Positions 33,459 through 44,350 are shown, counted from the stretch's first letter. The stretch: 64,000 bases of DNA from Coccinella septempunctata (GCF_907165205.1 NC_058196.1:10148501-10212500); one strand, 5' to 3'. Notes: generated by a model from the letters alone, not told the origin. A program made the numbers and translations.

Positions 33459-35183
33459 TTAATGAGGATTAATTTTTAATGTCTTATTTGTTCTTCTCTG
33501 TGTTTGAGACCCGCTGCTGGAGGCGTCTTCTGGTCTCGATACTCGGATTTCTGTCTCAGAGGAACCTGGGTAATTAAGAAGTTGGAGTTCTGCATCGTAG
33601 TAGACTTGAACTGGTTGCTGTATTGGTCTTTTGTGGCATTGGTTGAAGATCTGGAAACATGGACCTGCTTCAATGGCTCTAGGCTCTTTGGTACAGCAGA
33701 AGATTCTTCGGAGAATTTGGAACCATCCACACCATTTCATAAAATTGTAGAGGACTATGAGCAAAATGGTACCACATGTAATTGATAGGGCTGTTGTTAC
33801 CCACGAAGAGTGTTGGATTATGAAAGGCCTATTCAGTTGTTGTTGGAGTTTTTCATCGAATTCTGCTAGCTTGTGTTGAGCATACTTGAGTTCGTGGAGG
33901 TTGACACTTGTTAATTTTATTGGTTCCATATGAATTGCGTGGACAGTGAGATTTCTCTTCAATTTCTGGCAGCAATCGTCCTGTATTATACTTGAAGATG
34001 GAATTTCATAACTTGAGTTTAGGGAAGCTCGTACTACGCTCGTTTCTAGACTTGTACTATCAGTAAATGCCTTGCAGTGTGAGTTGAGCTTTAGAATACC
34101 CATCTTCTCGATGATTTCTTGCTTTAAGAATTCTTCACCACAGATGATAGAGATTCGAGTTGGATTGGATAGGGAGAACAGCCATTCATTGATGTCGGTT
34201 TTGTGCCAGATTTCAGCGTCGGCTATGATATTTCTTTTCATGCAGGAGTCGGGAATCCTGTTGACGATTTTCATTAGCAGTTGTACTTCACAGGAAGAGT
34301 CGATTTTCTTCATGATTTTATAGTAGTAATAAACGTTTTCGGTACTCAAAGGAATAGGAAGAGAAATATTAGTAGAGATTTTTAGAAGTTCTCGATAATG
34401 TGCTTGTGGAGGCAGAATTCTATAATTTATTATTCCATGCTGTATAAGTGAAACATCATTCACGTAATTTTGCAAATTGAATAGGAGTTCATCAGTCATT
34501 TCAATGAGCAGTATAAGATGATTTGAAATTTGAGATTCTATTTCATACGCATGTTGAATATTATTAAGATCCTTCGAGAACTGATTAAATTCTTTTGAGT
34601 TCTTATTTAAGATTCCTATGTTTTCGTTCATTTTATAAAATGAATTATTAAAATTAGAAATAGAAGATGAAAGAATTGATACTTGTTGCTGCATTAGAAC
34701 ATCAGTTTGTTTTTCGTTATTTATGATTTGATTTATTGCATCTGAATAAAATTGAGCGTCTTCTGAATCCGGGTTACCAGTTAACAATTTAATAGCCGTT
34801 CCGACGACGTTAAATAAGCCACGTTTCTTTCTCGGCATATTAATTTGATGAGATATAATTTTATAAATTTCCTAAATTATTGAAACTTTGGTTTTCACGT
34901 AACTTAATTGATTTTTACAGTCATTAGAAAGATGCTCTGCCATTGCGATATCACATAGATTAATAGAGTTCGAATAGAAACCTAATATTTGTACGACTTG
35001 ATATTTGAAATGAGTTAAGTTATGATATGTAAGAATTATATATTTTTCGTTTGATATTTGTGCCTTACCAAGATTATGATATAATAAACCGGAGGATGAT
35101 TTGATGGGATTGATTTCATACTGATGTGCTTGAAGAAGGACTCGGAAAGTGAATAACTGGAGGAGAACAATTATTTTCGTCAT
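33459..35183 (-). pseudogene. env: Element D env (errantivirus envelope), one in-frame stop
   Basis: ATG at 35183 begins a hydrophobic signal peptide (MTKIIVLLQLFTF). The first part reads to a TAG at about 34872. The rest continues in the same frame from there to 33459. The second part contains a furin-type site PRKKR followed by GLFNVVGTAIKLL, a fusion-peptide-like segment of the kind found in errantivirus Env and related insect F-type fusion proteins. Heptad-rich helices, several Cys and a C-terminal membrane anchor (TTALSITCGTILLIVLY) followed by a cytoplasmic tail complete the layout. Env would sit in the membrane and mediate fusion. The stop between the two subunits makes this copy unable to produce a full protein. 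The start overlaps the integrase end by about 70 bp in another frame. Confidence 0.88.
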
Positions 35184-36250
35184 TATCTGCAACAACATAA
35201 GGTTTCAATTTATTAAAATGATAAGTTTTTAGTTTCGAAGGACTAATTCTCAATGTTGCTGTCTGATTATTATGTATCTGTTCTATTTTATAAGGTCCTT
35301 TGTAATTTGGAGCTAGTTTCTTATTTTTCGCTTTCGACTGTGAGTCATAAAGAAGTACAAGATCGCCTTCATTGAATTGATACGTTCTATTGTGAGTTTT
35401 ATCATAATATTCCTTGGATTTATTTTTAGACTTTAGAAGATTATCACGAGCAGTTTCTCTTAGTATTTTCAATTTATTTGTGATATCAGTAGCTAGTTCT
35501 GAATAATTATTGAGATTTTTCGGATTATTTATTTGTGAGGGAATTCGAGCCCTTTGTCCAAAGACTAATTCATATGGGGTTTTTTGAGTAGATTTATGTA
35601 TTGAGGTATTATAACTGAACGTTGCAAAGTTGAGGAATTCATCCCAGTTATTACAGTCTTTATTCACATAGCATTTGAAATAATCTTTAAGAGTAAGATG
35701 TGTTCTTTCTAAGGATCCTTGCGTTTGAGGGTGATATGGAGATGATTGCTTTTGTTTGATCGACATTAATTTATTAATTTCTTTGAATATTTTCGATGTG
35801 AATTCTACGCCTTGATCTGTGAGAATATTGTTTGGAAATCCGAATTGTGTACAGAATTTAAGAAAGTGTATTGCTACCGTTACAGCATCATGTATGTTGA
35901 GAGCGTAAGCTTGAATGAATTTCGTTAAGTCGTCTTGAATGGTTGATATAAAGCGATTATTATTTTTCGTCATAGGTAGAGGACCAACTATATCTAAGGC
36001 AATTTGTTCACAAAATTTGGTTGAGGTAGTTGTAATGATCATAGGACTTTTATTATGTTTGAAATCAGTTTTAGATTTTTGACATATTTTGCATCTCCTT
36101 ATATACTTTCGAATATGATCTTTCATATTATCCCAAAAATAGAATTTCTTTATTTTTTCGTATGTGCGTTCAAATCCTTGGTGTCCAGCTAATGGTGAAT
36201 CATGATTTTCGAATAAAATCTCCTTTATTAAGTTTTCATCACTTACATTA
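35116..36250 (-). pseudogene. Element D integrase
   Basis: The zinc-binding domain starts near 36220 (HDSPLAGHQG, then CKICQKSK near 36085). The catalytic core has Asp in QIALDIVGPLPM, Asp in ILTDQGVEF and Glu in QGSLERTHLTLKD. A C-terminal GDLVLL/NYKGPY module follows. From 36126 to 35116 there is no stop. The frame is the same as that of the macro region upstream, separated from it by a stop at 36376. Integrase inserts the cDNA. Taken alone this domain is intact. Confidence 0.92.
35187..35196 (-). promoter_or_regulatory. Splice acceptor-like site before env
   Basis: On the minus strand TTGTTGCAG ends at 35187, three bases before the env ATG. Env of errantiviruses is made from a spliced RNA; a donor-like GTAAGT lies at 40524-40519. 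Confidence 0.55.
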
Positions 36251-36375
36251 ATTCGTTCGTCGCATAAAATTTCATATTCAAAGTCACGAAATAGAAAATA
36301 TAAGAGACTGAAAAAGGTATCTTCTCGGATTATAGAATTATTTTTAAAAAGAGCTATATTTGGAATCGTGAACTT

Positions 36376-37180
36376 TTATATGTTGTTAAAATTGAGCATT
36401 AGTCTAAGATTAACAAAAGTTGCGAATAAATCTTCGTATGTTACAGATTGATCATTAAATTCTTTTAGAAAGAGAACAAAAATAAATTGATTAGTTAACT
36501 TTTTTGCTATTATATCAGTAACTTTAGGATTTTCCGGAAGATCTGTAAAATGAGTTTTTATAAAATCAAGAAATTTGTTCGGAATTGAGTAGTCGCATGA
36601 CATTGGAATTATAAATGTTTTCATATTGGAAATTGGCGTATTAACAACCTTAGGTTTAGGAATTTTAACTTCTCTTTGATGAAAGCCTTTGAAGTTTTCA
36701 AACGTGAGGTCTTCGTCATCTATAGAATAAACAAAATTTTTACTGTATTCATCAGGTAAATTATATATTGTTATACTGATCGACGAATCGTGAAAAATGT
36801 ATTTAATCATATCAAATATTTTTGGCCAATAAAGATTGTCTAAACCACAACTGATACGAGGGAAAGCTAAATGTGATTCATTATTTTGTTGACATAAAAT
36901 TTTGAGATTCATTAGAGCTTTGAAAACTGTTTGATAAGTAGGTTTTTGGAAAGAGAGAGCTTTGGTTATGAGGTAATAAATTCTTCGGTTTTGATCACTA
37001 ATATAAGCCACTTGTCCTACAGTTTTATTTTGAGATTTCAATTCATTTACTTGTCCAAATCTAGTTTTGAATATTAATGCTATTCCTTAACCCATTTTAA
37101 AATCCTGAGATACACAATGTGCTAGAGAATGATTAGGTGGCGCTTCGAAAAGATTGCCTAGCTTTTCTTGAATATTGGAA
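36376..37180 (-). pseudogene. Macro domain (TARG1/OARD1-like) and following domain inside element D pol
   Basis: Between RNase H and integrase, in the same frame as both, lies a macro domain. It begins GNLFEAPPNHSLAHCVSQD and continues to the edge of the MG-GIA loop, where a TAA sits at 37089-37087. After the stop come QVAYISDQNRRIYYLITK, KPTYQTVFKAL, PRISCGLDNLYW and SISITIYNLP. The LITK Lys (codon at 36963) and GLD Asp (codon at 36840) align with the catalytic Lys84 and Asp125 of human TARG1/OARD1, which removes ADP-ribose from protein Glu/Asp. About 120 further residues (to 36376) form a second, unidentified region (TFIIPMSCDYSIPNKFLDF). Apart from stops at 37089 and 36376 the stretch is open. 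I infer a captured host OARD1-type gene; activity is untested. Confidence 0.88.
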
Positions 37181-37620
37181 GAATTCTGTATGGTTTTGGA
37201 TTCGTATTTATTCATGAAGTCATTATATGAGATTTCATTATTATTGTCTTGAATTAAACGACTTAGAGCATCTGCATTCTGATTCAACTTTCCTTTCTTA
37301 TACACTATTTCATAATCATAGTCCATTAATTTCAATCTCCATCACAATAAGCGACTTGAAGGTTCCCTACAATTTTTCAACCAAACTAAAGGTTTATGAT
37401 CTGTGCAAATAATGAATTTTTGCCCATAAAGGTATGGTCTGTAATGTTTACAAGATTCAACGATAGCTTATAATTCCTTTTCTGTCGTGGAATAATTTCT
37501 TTCAGATTTTGTTAGAGTTTTAGAATAATAACTGATGGGTAAATCTTTTCCAATAGGTCCTTGAGAAAGTACTGCAGCAATAGCATCGTTAATATGAATG
37601 TTTCTGAAAAATTAGGAAAT
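37181..37620 (-). pseudogene. Element D RNase H (degraded)
   Basis: Minus-strand motifs TEKEL, HKPLVWLKN, RWRLKLMDYDYEIVY and KGKLNQNADALSR identify the Ty3/gypsy RNase H. A frameshift near 37590 separates it from RT, and in-frame stops lie near 37470 and 37345. Downstream of ADALSR a short linker leads into the macro domain. It would degrade the RNA strand of the hybrid; this copy cannot. Confidence 0.85.
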
Positions 37621-38580
37621 TTGATAATTGGTTCTTTTGTAAGGATGTCTTTAAATTTCTCAAAAGACTTCTGACAATCTTCTGTCCATTCGAATTTTTG
37701 ATTTTTCTTCAGTAAGTTATGTAATGGCTTAGCGATAGCGGAAAAGTTTTCGATGAATTTTCGATAATAACCAATAAGACCTAGAAACGATTTTAATTGT
37801 TTAGGATTTTTGGGAACTGAAATATTTTTAATAACTTCGATTTTGTTTTGATTGGGTTTAACCCCTTCTTTTGATACATGATGACCTAGATACGTTATTT
37901 CTCGACATAAAAATTCGCATTTATTCGGCTGTAATTGAAGATTGTGAATTTGTAATTGACGGAAAACATCTTCTAGCATCGAATTATGATCTTCTAATGA
38001 AGAACCATGAACCACTATATCATCAATATAACAAAAACATTTAGCACCTTGGAGCCCAGATAGTACAATTTTCATAAGTCTTGCTAAACGACTCGGACTG
38101 TTTTTGAGTCCCATAGGCATTCTGTTGAATTTGTAAAGTCCTGATGGAGTAGCTATAGCCGTTTTAAATTTATCTTTTTCTTCTAACTCGACCTGATAAA
38201 ACCCTGATGCGAGATCTAAAGTTGAAAAATAGATTGCATTTCCTAATTGATCTAATATGCTCTCAATATTAGGAAGTGGATAACTATCACCGACCGTTAT
38301 TTCATTAAGTTTTCTAAAATCACAAACTAATCGCCATTTTTGTTGTCCTGATGCATCTTTTTTCTTAGGAACAATACGAATTGGTGAATTCCACGGAGAA
38401 TTAGAAGGTCTTAAGATATCTTGATCGAGCATTTTCTGAATCTGTTCATTAGCTTCTTTTTCATGAATTTTAGGTAATCGATAAATTTTAGAATAGATTG
38501 GAATGTTAGATGATGTTGGAATTTCATGTTTTAATGTTGGTGTTGAAGTTAAGGAATCGCCTGGTAGATAAATTAAGTTT
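37512..38580 (-). pseudogene. Element D reverse transcriptase
   Basis: Motifs in order: ILRPSNSPWNSPIRIVPKK, RLVCDFRKLNEIT, STLDLASGFYQVEL (catalytic Asp), ATPSGLYKFNRMPMGLKNS and the catalytic box CFCYIDDIVV, then the connection KSFLGLIGYYRKFIENFS. The block 37512-38432 is open. Upstream, to about 38580, the frame continues toward the protease. After 37600 the frame is lost before RNase H. It makes the cDNA from the element's RNA. Confidence 0.92.
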
Positions 38581-38586
38581 GAATAT

Positions 38587-39330
38587 TTATGACAAATTTT
38601 TTTTTATAATGGATGCTTTTTCTTCCTCATTTAAATGATTCAATCGAAGATTTTCTTCAAGAATTTTATTTCTTTGAAATGCTTCTTTTTTTGAGTGATT
38701 CTGATTATAGTTAGTTGAGAGATTTAAATTTATAGATTTTTCCGGTAAGAATTCAATTATTTCCAATACGGGTCTGTCTATTGTGACTTCTTTAGAATTC
38801 AAGTTGAGAATTGGAATACGAGCTTTTGAATTATCATTTGTAACAAGAGTATTGGGTATAAGAACGTTATCACATATTGTTAATTTCTCAATGAGTCCCT
38901 GTCTCAAATTGCCAACAATATCGACTTCAGCAATAACTTCGCATCGAGAAGGAATGATTATTTTATCTTCTTTAATTTCATTGTTGAAACGAATACGGTG
39001 TCCGTTTATAATTGCAACATTGTCTGCATAATTAAGAAAAGCTTGTTGTTCTTGGAAGAAATCGTTACCAAGCAACCCGTCGAAATGAGTCTGTATTTTT
39101 GCAGCGTTTATAACATTGAATTTATGAACAATATTTTTGGACGATATTGACAAGGATATTTCCGTTGTTCCAATTGTATTGATAGGCATATTAGGATTTA
39201 TTCCATTCAATAAAACAATATCATTTTTATCAAGATGAGTTTGGCTAGGAATAAGTGCATCATGTTTTATAATGGAACAGGCCGCTCCTGTATCAATTAA
39301 AAGAGTTACATATTCTTTAGGAGAATTTGG
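38587..39330 (-). pseudogene. Element D protease region
   Basis: An aspartic protease active site LLIDTGAACS lies near 39300, then a flap-type stretch and GLLGNDFF (about 39060). A long Asn/Lys-rich linker follows toward RT. The frame is open from about 39310 to 38587 and has no ATG, consistent with expression by frameshift from gag. It would process Gag and Pol. Confidence 0.82.
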
Positions 39331-39399
39331 GATTTTGAATGTTAGAAATTTTAATTTATCATGAGGAATATTAGACTTATTGTGAGAACTGTTTATTTT

Positions 39400-40446
39400 T
39401 GGATTTAATTGAATGCCTTCTGAATGATTTCGTCGGAATCCTGGGCATTCTTCAGGTCCGAACTTTCCCCGTTTAAATGATTGACTTTAGAATTGTTAAA
39501 TTCTCGTTTCCTACATTCTGATATTATATGACCTGATTTTTTACAATAATTACAAAACTTGTAAGATTTAGCGTTTGGATTTGAGGTTTAATTAGGAGGA
39601 CTATTTTGTCTAGAAGTTGAGGCATGATTATTAACGTTTGAATTATTCTTTACGAAATTATATCTTTCATTCGAAGGATTAGGAGGTCTATTATTCATAT
39701 TATAATTACGTTTATAGTTATGATTTTGAAAATTAGGAGTTGTGCCATTCCTTTGATTATTTTGGAAAGAGGTTCTTTGATGATTTGAATAATTTCTTTG
39801 ATTGGTAATACGATTCATAGAATTAGATTTAGATTTGGTATAATTTATAATTTTTTCCTCTTGAAGAGCAATAGAATAAGCTTCATTCAAATCACCTATA
39901 TTTCTAGCTCGAAGCATTTGACTTATTTCTGCTTTGGAATGAATGATGAACCGTCGAAGAGCAGTTTGTTGAATTGATTTTTTCAATCCCGGAAGTTCGT
40001 CAGGATGAGAACAACTCAAGATTTCAGCTTGAATGCATTCGTTTTTCACTTCTTCCAGACGTTTGAAGAAATCAGTTATGTTTTCATACGGCGCTTGTCG
40101 AATGGTTTCAAGTTCTTCGTGCGTTTGAACTAAATGTTTCGTTTGGCCATAAAATTGTTTCAAACGAATTTTTAATTGAGTCCAAGGAGTTATGTCCGAT
40201 AATTCTAATTCATTAACGACACTAGCTGAGAGTTGTGATACAACATAGAGCAATAAACTATCGATTTGATCAGGCGAAGCAAGTGAAAAAGCAGAATTTC
40301 TGTTTGAAGGTATTGAGTTCAGATCGATTTCCATCGAAGGGTTTGATAAACTTAAAGAGAACTGTTATTGGGAGATTATTTGAAGAACTTTCGTCGTCGG
40401 AGAGATCGTCATTTTGAGGAATATTCTCAATTTCAGGATTTGACAT
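39400..40446 (-). pseudogene. Element D gag (frameshifted)
   Basis: ATG at 40446 begins MSNPEIENIPQNDDLSDDES and the frame runs to a stop near 40280. The capsid part continues in another frame from about 40330 to 39588 (TPWTQLKIRLKQFYGQTKHL, QAPYENITDFFKRLEEV), showing a frameshift. The rest is Asn-rich. A single zinc knuckle (CNYCKKSGH) lies at about 39550-39510 in a third position after another stop. Gag would form the capsid and bind RNA. Confidence 0.8.
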
Positions 40447-40518
40447 GATGAAGGATTTAAGGAAATTGATTTCACTTGAGAACGATTATATAAATGATGG
40501 TTGATAAACAGAAAATTG

Positions 40519-40524
40519 ACTTAC
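40519..40524 (-). promoter_or_regulatory. Splice donor-like site in element D leader
   Basis: Minus-strand GTAAGT, about 75 bp before the gag ATG. It pairs logically with the acceptor at 35187 for a spliced env RNA. Confidence 0.5.
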
Positions 40525-40558
40525 GTTTTTCTCGAGGGAATTAGGAATTTGAACCCGT

Positions 40559-40668
40559 GCGTAGACTCCAGTAGTCAGGTGAATCTGAGGATCCAGTTAC
40601 ACAGGTGGATTCTTCTGCGTAGACTCCGCTAGTCCGGTGAATCTTGAGAACCAGTTACAGAAGAGGGA
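40559..40668 (-). repeat. 58-bp tandem repeat in element D leader
   Basis: A unit starting gcgtagactcc recurs at 40617 with a period of 58 bp. The second copy is about 85% similar and incomplete. It lies between the right end of the element and the splice donor. Confidence 0.85.
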
Positions 40669-40700
40669 AGCAGCTTTGGCTTATAGCTTGGGGTCCTTTC

Positions 40701-41110
40701 CTATTCAAAAATAAATGAATATTGCCAGTTGGGGGACGATAAACACTGATAACGCAGAATGATGACATACCGAGATTATACTTAACCCAGCACATTTCAC
40801 AGTGCATTTCAACTGAAAACTTATCAATGTTCAATTGCTCAACTTGAAGTTCGGAAAGCACATAAATTGCACATCCTCCATGTATTCGAGAGCCCCTAGA
40901 GTAATAGGCACCAATCTTGTATCCTGGGATGGACATGTGAGGAATCTGCTCCGGTGAGCACCAATGTTCGGCCACGCTGACGAAGTCAGGTTTCATAGAG
41001 CCAAGAAACATCTCCAAAGTAGTGAACATGTTAGAAATACTTTGAGTATTTAACTGGATTATTTTCAGTCTTGTAGATGTTTGAATGTCGAAAGAATTGT
41101 TAGAATTCAC
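40701..41110 (-). pseudogene. LINE C ORF2, N-terminal endonuclease half
   Basis: Frame beginning MNSNNSFDIQTSTRLKI continues IIQLNTQSISNM, VSVAEHWC (Glu of the APE active site) and CVISVYRPPTGN, the N-terminal half of an APE-type endonuclease. It is cut at 40701 by element D; the second half resumes at 32813. The two halves are one frame apart, so the LINE already had an indel or gained one later. Confidence 0.88.
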
Positions 41111-41112
41111 AA

Positions 41113-42089
41113 ACTTGTAGGTTCTGCTCGGCGCCGACTTAAAAAAAATTTGTTCACTGTAACACCTTCGGGCCAGAAAGTGGGATCATTCAATTGGGAT
41201 ATATATTCTGAGGGAAAACTCAACTTGAAAGAAGAATAAATGTCAGGTTGTTTCGTTTAATTGTTCGCATATGAAGTTCGGAATAGACTTATTAAGAAAT
41301 TTATTTATATCATCGACTGTAGTTGATGGATCAAGACGAGAGACATGAATATGGGATAGATATTTTTTGGGTGCACTGATAAGAGTAGTAGTCTTAGATG
41401 ATCCAATTATGAGACTACTGCGTTTTCTTAGTTTATGAACATCAGAAGGTATTTCGTTTCGGTTTTGAATCGACTTCTTTCTTTTAGATTTAACAGTTGT
41501 CCATTCTGAAACACCGACCTTATCCTGGGATCCTACATTTTTATTCACAATTCGAGGAGCCCCTTCATCAAGTCGAGACGACTCCGTAGAAACATCAAGA
41601 AACATCAACAGACAGTTCGACGCCCTCTGAATTTGGTTCCGTGTGTTTCATACTCTTATCATCAAGGGAATTCCGGTCGGCTGTTATCACAGATGTAGTA
41701 TTGTTATTGATCTTTTTTAAAGATTGAATTTCCTCGATAAGTGCGTTCATTTGAGCATTCTGCGAGATTATTATGCTTTTCAAACTCGCTATTTCAGAAT
41801 ACAGCGGGTGAAGAGCCTCCTGAATTGCTCCTTTAATAAAGGCATTTATTGGAGTACCCATTTCGGATGAATCACCTCGAAGAGCCGCGGATCCCGAAGA
41901 AGTTTCACACCGATCACAGATCCAATTGGTTATGGGTCCATCCTCACGCATTTTATTGAAATTTTCCACAGATATATTCACACACTTGATATGAAAACTG
42001 CTTGTACAAATCTTGCAATCGATAGGACCGTCATACCTATCAATCTTGAGAGAACATTGAGAGCAAGTTATACCTCGTACTCGCGACAT
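41113..42089 (-). pseudogene. LINE C ORF1 (PHD finger, coiled coil)
   Basis: ATG at 42089. Residues 8-60 carry a PHD-type zinc finger (CSQCSLKIDRYDGPIDC, CTSSFHIKCVN, WICDRC). A predicted coiled coil follows (EALHPLYSEIASLKSII, LIEEIQSLKKI). A frameshift near 41600 leads to a basic region and an RRM-like or FP-like C-terminal domain (YLSHIHVSRLDPSTTVDDI, then WPEGVTVNKFF after a stop). This architecture is typical of ORF1 proteins in arthropod CR1-like LINEs, which bind the LINE RNA. Broken by one frameshift and at least one stop. Confidence 0.82.
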
Positions 42090-42109
42090 GACGGCGGAAC
42101 GATAATATC

Positions 42110-42760
42110 AATTAATATTAAAAAACTATTTTCATTTAAACTTTTATTCGACAGTAAGTCTCAAAAGTTGCATACTCTTAACCTGAGGAATAAAAAATCC
42201 TTGAAAAGAAAATATTGAATTTAATGTTAGCAAAATATCATATATTTTTATTGTGTATGCTGGCCTGATGACGAAATAATGATAATCCGAAATCGATCGC
42301 CTAAGAATTAAAATATAATAAATTTTACTGCGTTTCCTTTAATTTCTACTTAATCGATTAAAAAATTGATTGAAAAAAGAGACAAACAGGGTTGAAGAAA
42401 GTGCTATTTAGAATTGAGGGCCTCTCATTCAAATAGTAGCCCTGATCTCCTAAAAGCTACAAATATCAGACGGTATTGAATATATACAATGTTGGTGAAT
42501 ATATAGAATGTTTAATCTGGATCTAAACGACTTATATTTTAGCTGAATGTTTCCACAGTCCGAAAGATTGTGACTGAAGAGGATAAATAAGAATTTCCTT
42601 TTATTGGGAGACCCAACGAAGTGGTAAAATTGAAGAATTTTATTTTAAGATGAACGAATGAGAAAGTTTTTAAGAACAAACCGGCGTGAAGTTGTCCACA
42701 TTCACACAAACACTGCACGAAAAAAAATTGGTTCGATAAATTCTCGGTACCGTAAGGGAG
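42110..42760. other. No recognisable gene
   Basis: AT-rich DNA between the 5' end of LINE C and the tail of the next LINE fragment. I see no gene or terminal repeat. Confidence 0.5.
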
Positions 42761-43230
42761 TTATTATTATTATTATTATTTAATATTGATAAGAGAAGAG
42801 GCAGGAGCCTATAACTCTCAGATACATACAGATAAAAAAAAACACACTGACAGCGCAAGACGTACAAGAGTTCAAAAAGAATTATAACGATACAACCAAA
42901 AAGAGAATGCAAGAAAAAAGAGAATGAGAATTACGATACAGTCAAGTGCCGATTAAGACGGTTTTTGAAAGCGTTCACTGACGGGGCGCATACCACTTCA
43001 CTAGGCAGTGCGTTCCAAGCTCGGAATACACGATTGGAGAAAAAATGCTCACGAACGGTACACTTGAAATTTCCGCGGTACAGCTTGAGACGATGATCAC
43101 GGCGGCCCGCCTGATCCATCACAAACAGACCAGTCTTATCACATCCGAAAAGCCCGTGGAGGGCGCGATAAGCCACGATGAGATGAGAATTATGCGGAAA
43201 ATATTGTTTGATTCGTGCAATTTTCATAGC
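42761..43230 (-). mobile_element. CR1/L2-like LINE, 3' end fragment
   Basis: The 98-residue minus-strand frame (43227-42931) contains GLFVMDQAGRRDHRLKLYRG, FFSNRVFRAWNALPSEVV and APSVNAFKNRLNRHL, the typical C-terminus of CR1/L2-type ORF2. A short 3' UTR ends in a (TTA)n/(TAA)n tail at 42761-42783. The rest of the element is missing, as usual for 5'-truncated LINE insertions. Confidence 0.85.
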
Positions 43231-43291
43231 AAAATCATACTATATGAAACAACCCTTCTCTTTTTCTTTGACAGGTCATCAGAGATGTGGA

Positions 43292-43560
43292 CGTTGGTAG
43301 TTTATGAGAAATAATTCGATAACTTTTTTGAATGAAGAGTACCGCCTCCTGTTTCTAGAATTTGTTTAAAGAAGGAAAAATGAACCGAATGATATCAATC
43401 CTATAGTTTGTCAGGCCTTCAGGGAGTAAGAGGGGGCAGTTTATGAGAAATAATATGATAACTTTTTAAAATGACGAAGTACCATTTTCTGCTTCTAGAA
43501 TTTGTTTAAAGGAGGAAATATGAATCGAATGACATCAACCCTATAGTTGATCAGGCCGCC
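43292..43560. repeat. Two-copy direct repeat, about 140 bp
   Basis: A segment starting gtttatgagaaataat at about 43297 recurs at about 43438 with roughly 85% identity. Both copies include TTTCTAGAATTTGTTTAAA and end in TCAGGCC. No coding potential. Confidence 0.8.
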
Positions 43561-43856
43561 AGGTGCTCGTTCATTTACAGTGACGGCCTGTGCCCTTAAG
43601 GTGTGGTTCGGCCAGATCCAGGATATACAGGGAAATATCCTGGAATAAAATTACTATCTATTTTTTTAACCCATAAATTTAAATCCCAACATAATTTTTG
43701 TTTTTCTGAGATTGAATATTGATATATTTTTTGTTAATTGAAGTTTTAATGATAAGTTGGATGGGGTTGCGGCCAAGGGGTTGAAGAAAAATATTCAATT
43801 TTATATCGCAAAAATAAGTCCAATCGGAACTCAATTGACTTATTTCTGTTCTTATT
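43561..43856. other. No recognisable feature
   Basis: Non-coding; contains a small hairpin around ccaggatat/atatcctgg at 43615-43645. Could be the 3' UTR of the jockey fragment. Confidence 0.4.
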
Positions 43857-44350
43857 TCAATCTCTTTTCAATTGATCTCTTGGTCTCCTTCGGTAAATTC
43901 GCATTCCCTTTTTGTCTTCCTCTGGGTCGTAGTCCACTAGTTTCCTGAGTTCTTGATTGGAATGGTTTTTCGCTGTTTCGAATAATTTCTCTGCTTTTCT
44001 GTTCATGAATTCCGCTATGGTTTCCCATTTCAGGTCCCTATAAATCTTTCTATTCCTGACTAACCAAGATGCATCTATTGCAAATCGTAGCAGCTTGTTT
44101 TCAGTGGCCTGAATTCTTTTGATGTGGCTCTTTGCCGCAAATCCCCAGGCAACTGATCCAAAAGTCAGTTGAGGCCTAGCAACGGCTTTGATTATCTTCA
44201 ATTTTGTTTCTTTCGACATGTGGCTTTTTCTTTCTACCAGAGGGTAGAGTCTATTCATTGCTGCTTTCGTTTTGTCGATTGCTTATTTGATATGACTTTT
44301 CCAAGTAAGTCCTTTGTCAAACGTTATTCCTAAATAGGTTGGTGGTGTAA
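43857..44350 (-). mobile_element. Jockey-type LINE, 3' end fragment
   Basis: The minus strand encodes the end of a jockey-clade ORF2: PPTYLGITFDKGLTWKSHI (RT thumb), then MNRLYPLVERKS, IKAVARPQLTFGSVAWG, IQATENKLLRFAIDASW and NRKIYRDLKWETIAEF. One stop at about 44283 splits it. Upstream it joins the Penelope-like element at about 44350, so the LINE was either truncated on insertion or overwritten. Confidence 0.82.

Larger units (their letters stand above)
32821..40693 (-). mobile_element. Element D: errantivirus-like gypsy element with a macro domain
   Basis: A 7.9-kb minus-strand insertion in LINE C. The order is leader, gag, protease, RT, RNase H, macro domain, unidentified domain, integrase, env, polypurine tract and 3' LTR. 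Env together with gypsy-type pol, and the donor/acceptor layout for a spliced env RNA, match insect errantiviruses (endogenous retrovirus-like elements). Only the 3' LTR is recognisable; no matching 5' LTR is seen at the right end although a target duplication is. Many stops and frameshifts show that it is defunct. Confidence 0.9.

Noticed and set aside
42255..42300. cctgatgacgaaataatg...ccgaaatc as a hammerhead ribozyme
   Set aside because: It has a CUGAUGA box and a later GAAA, but the intervening bases do not form a convincing stem II and no stem III is visible.
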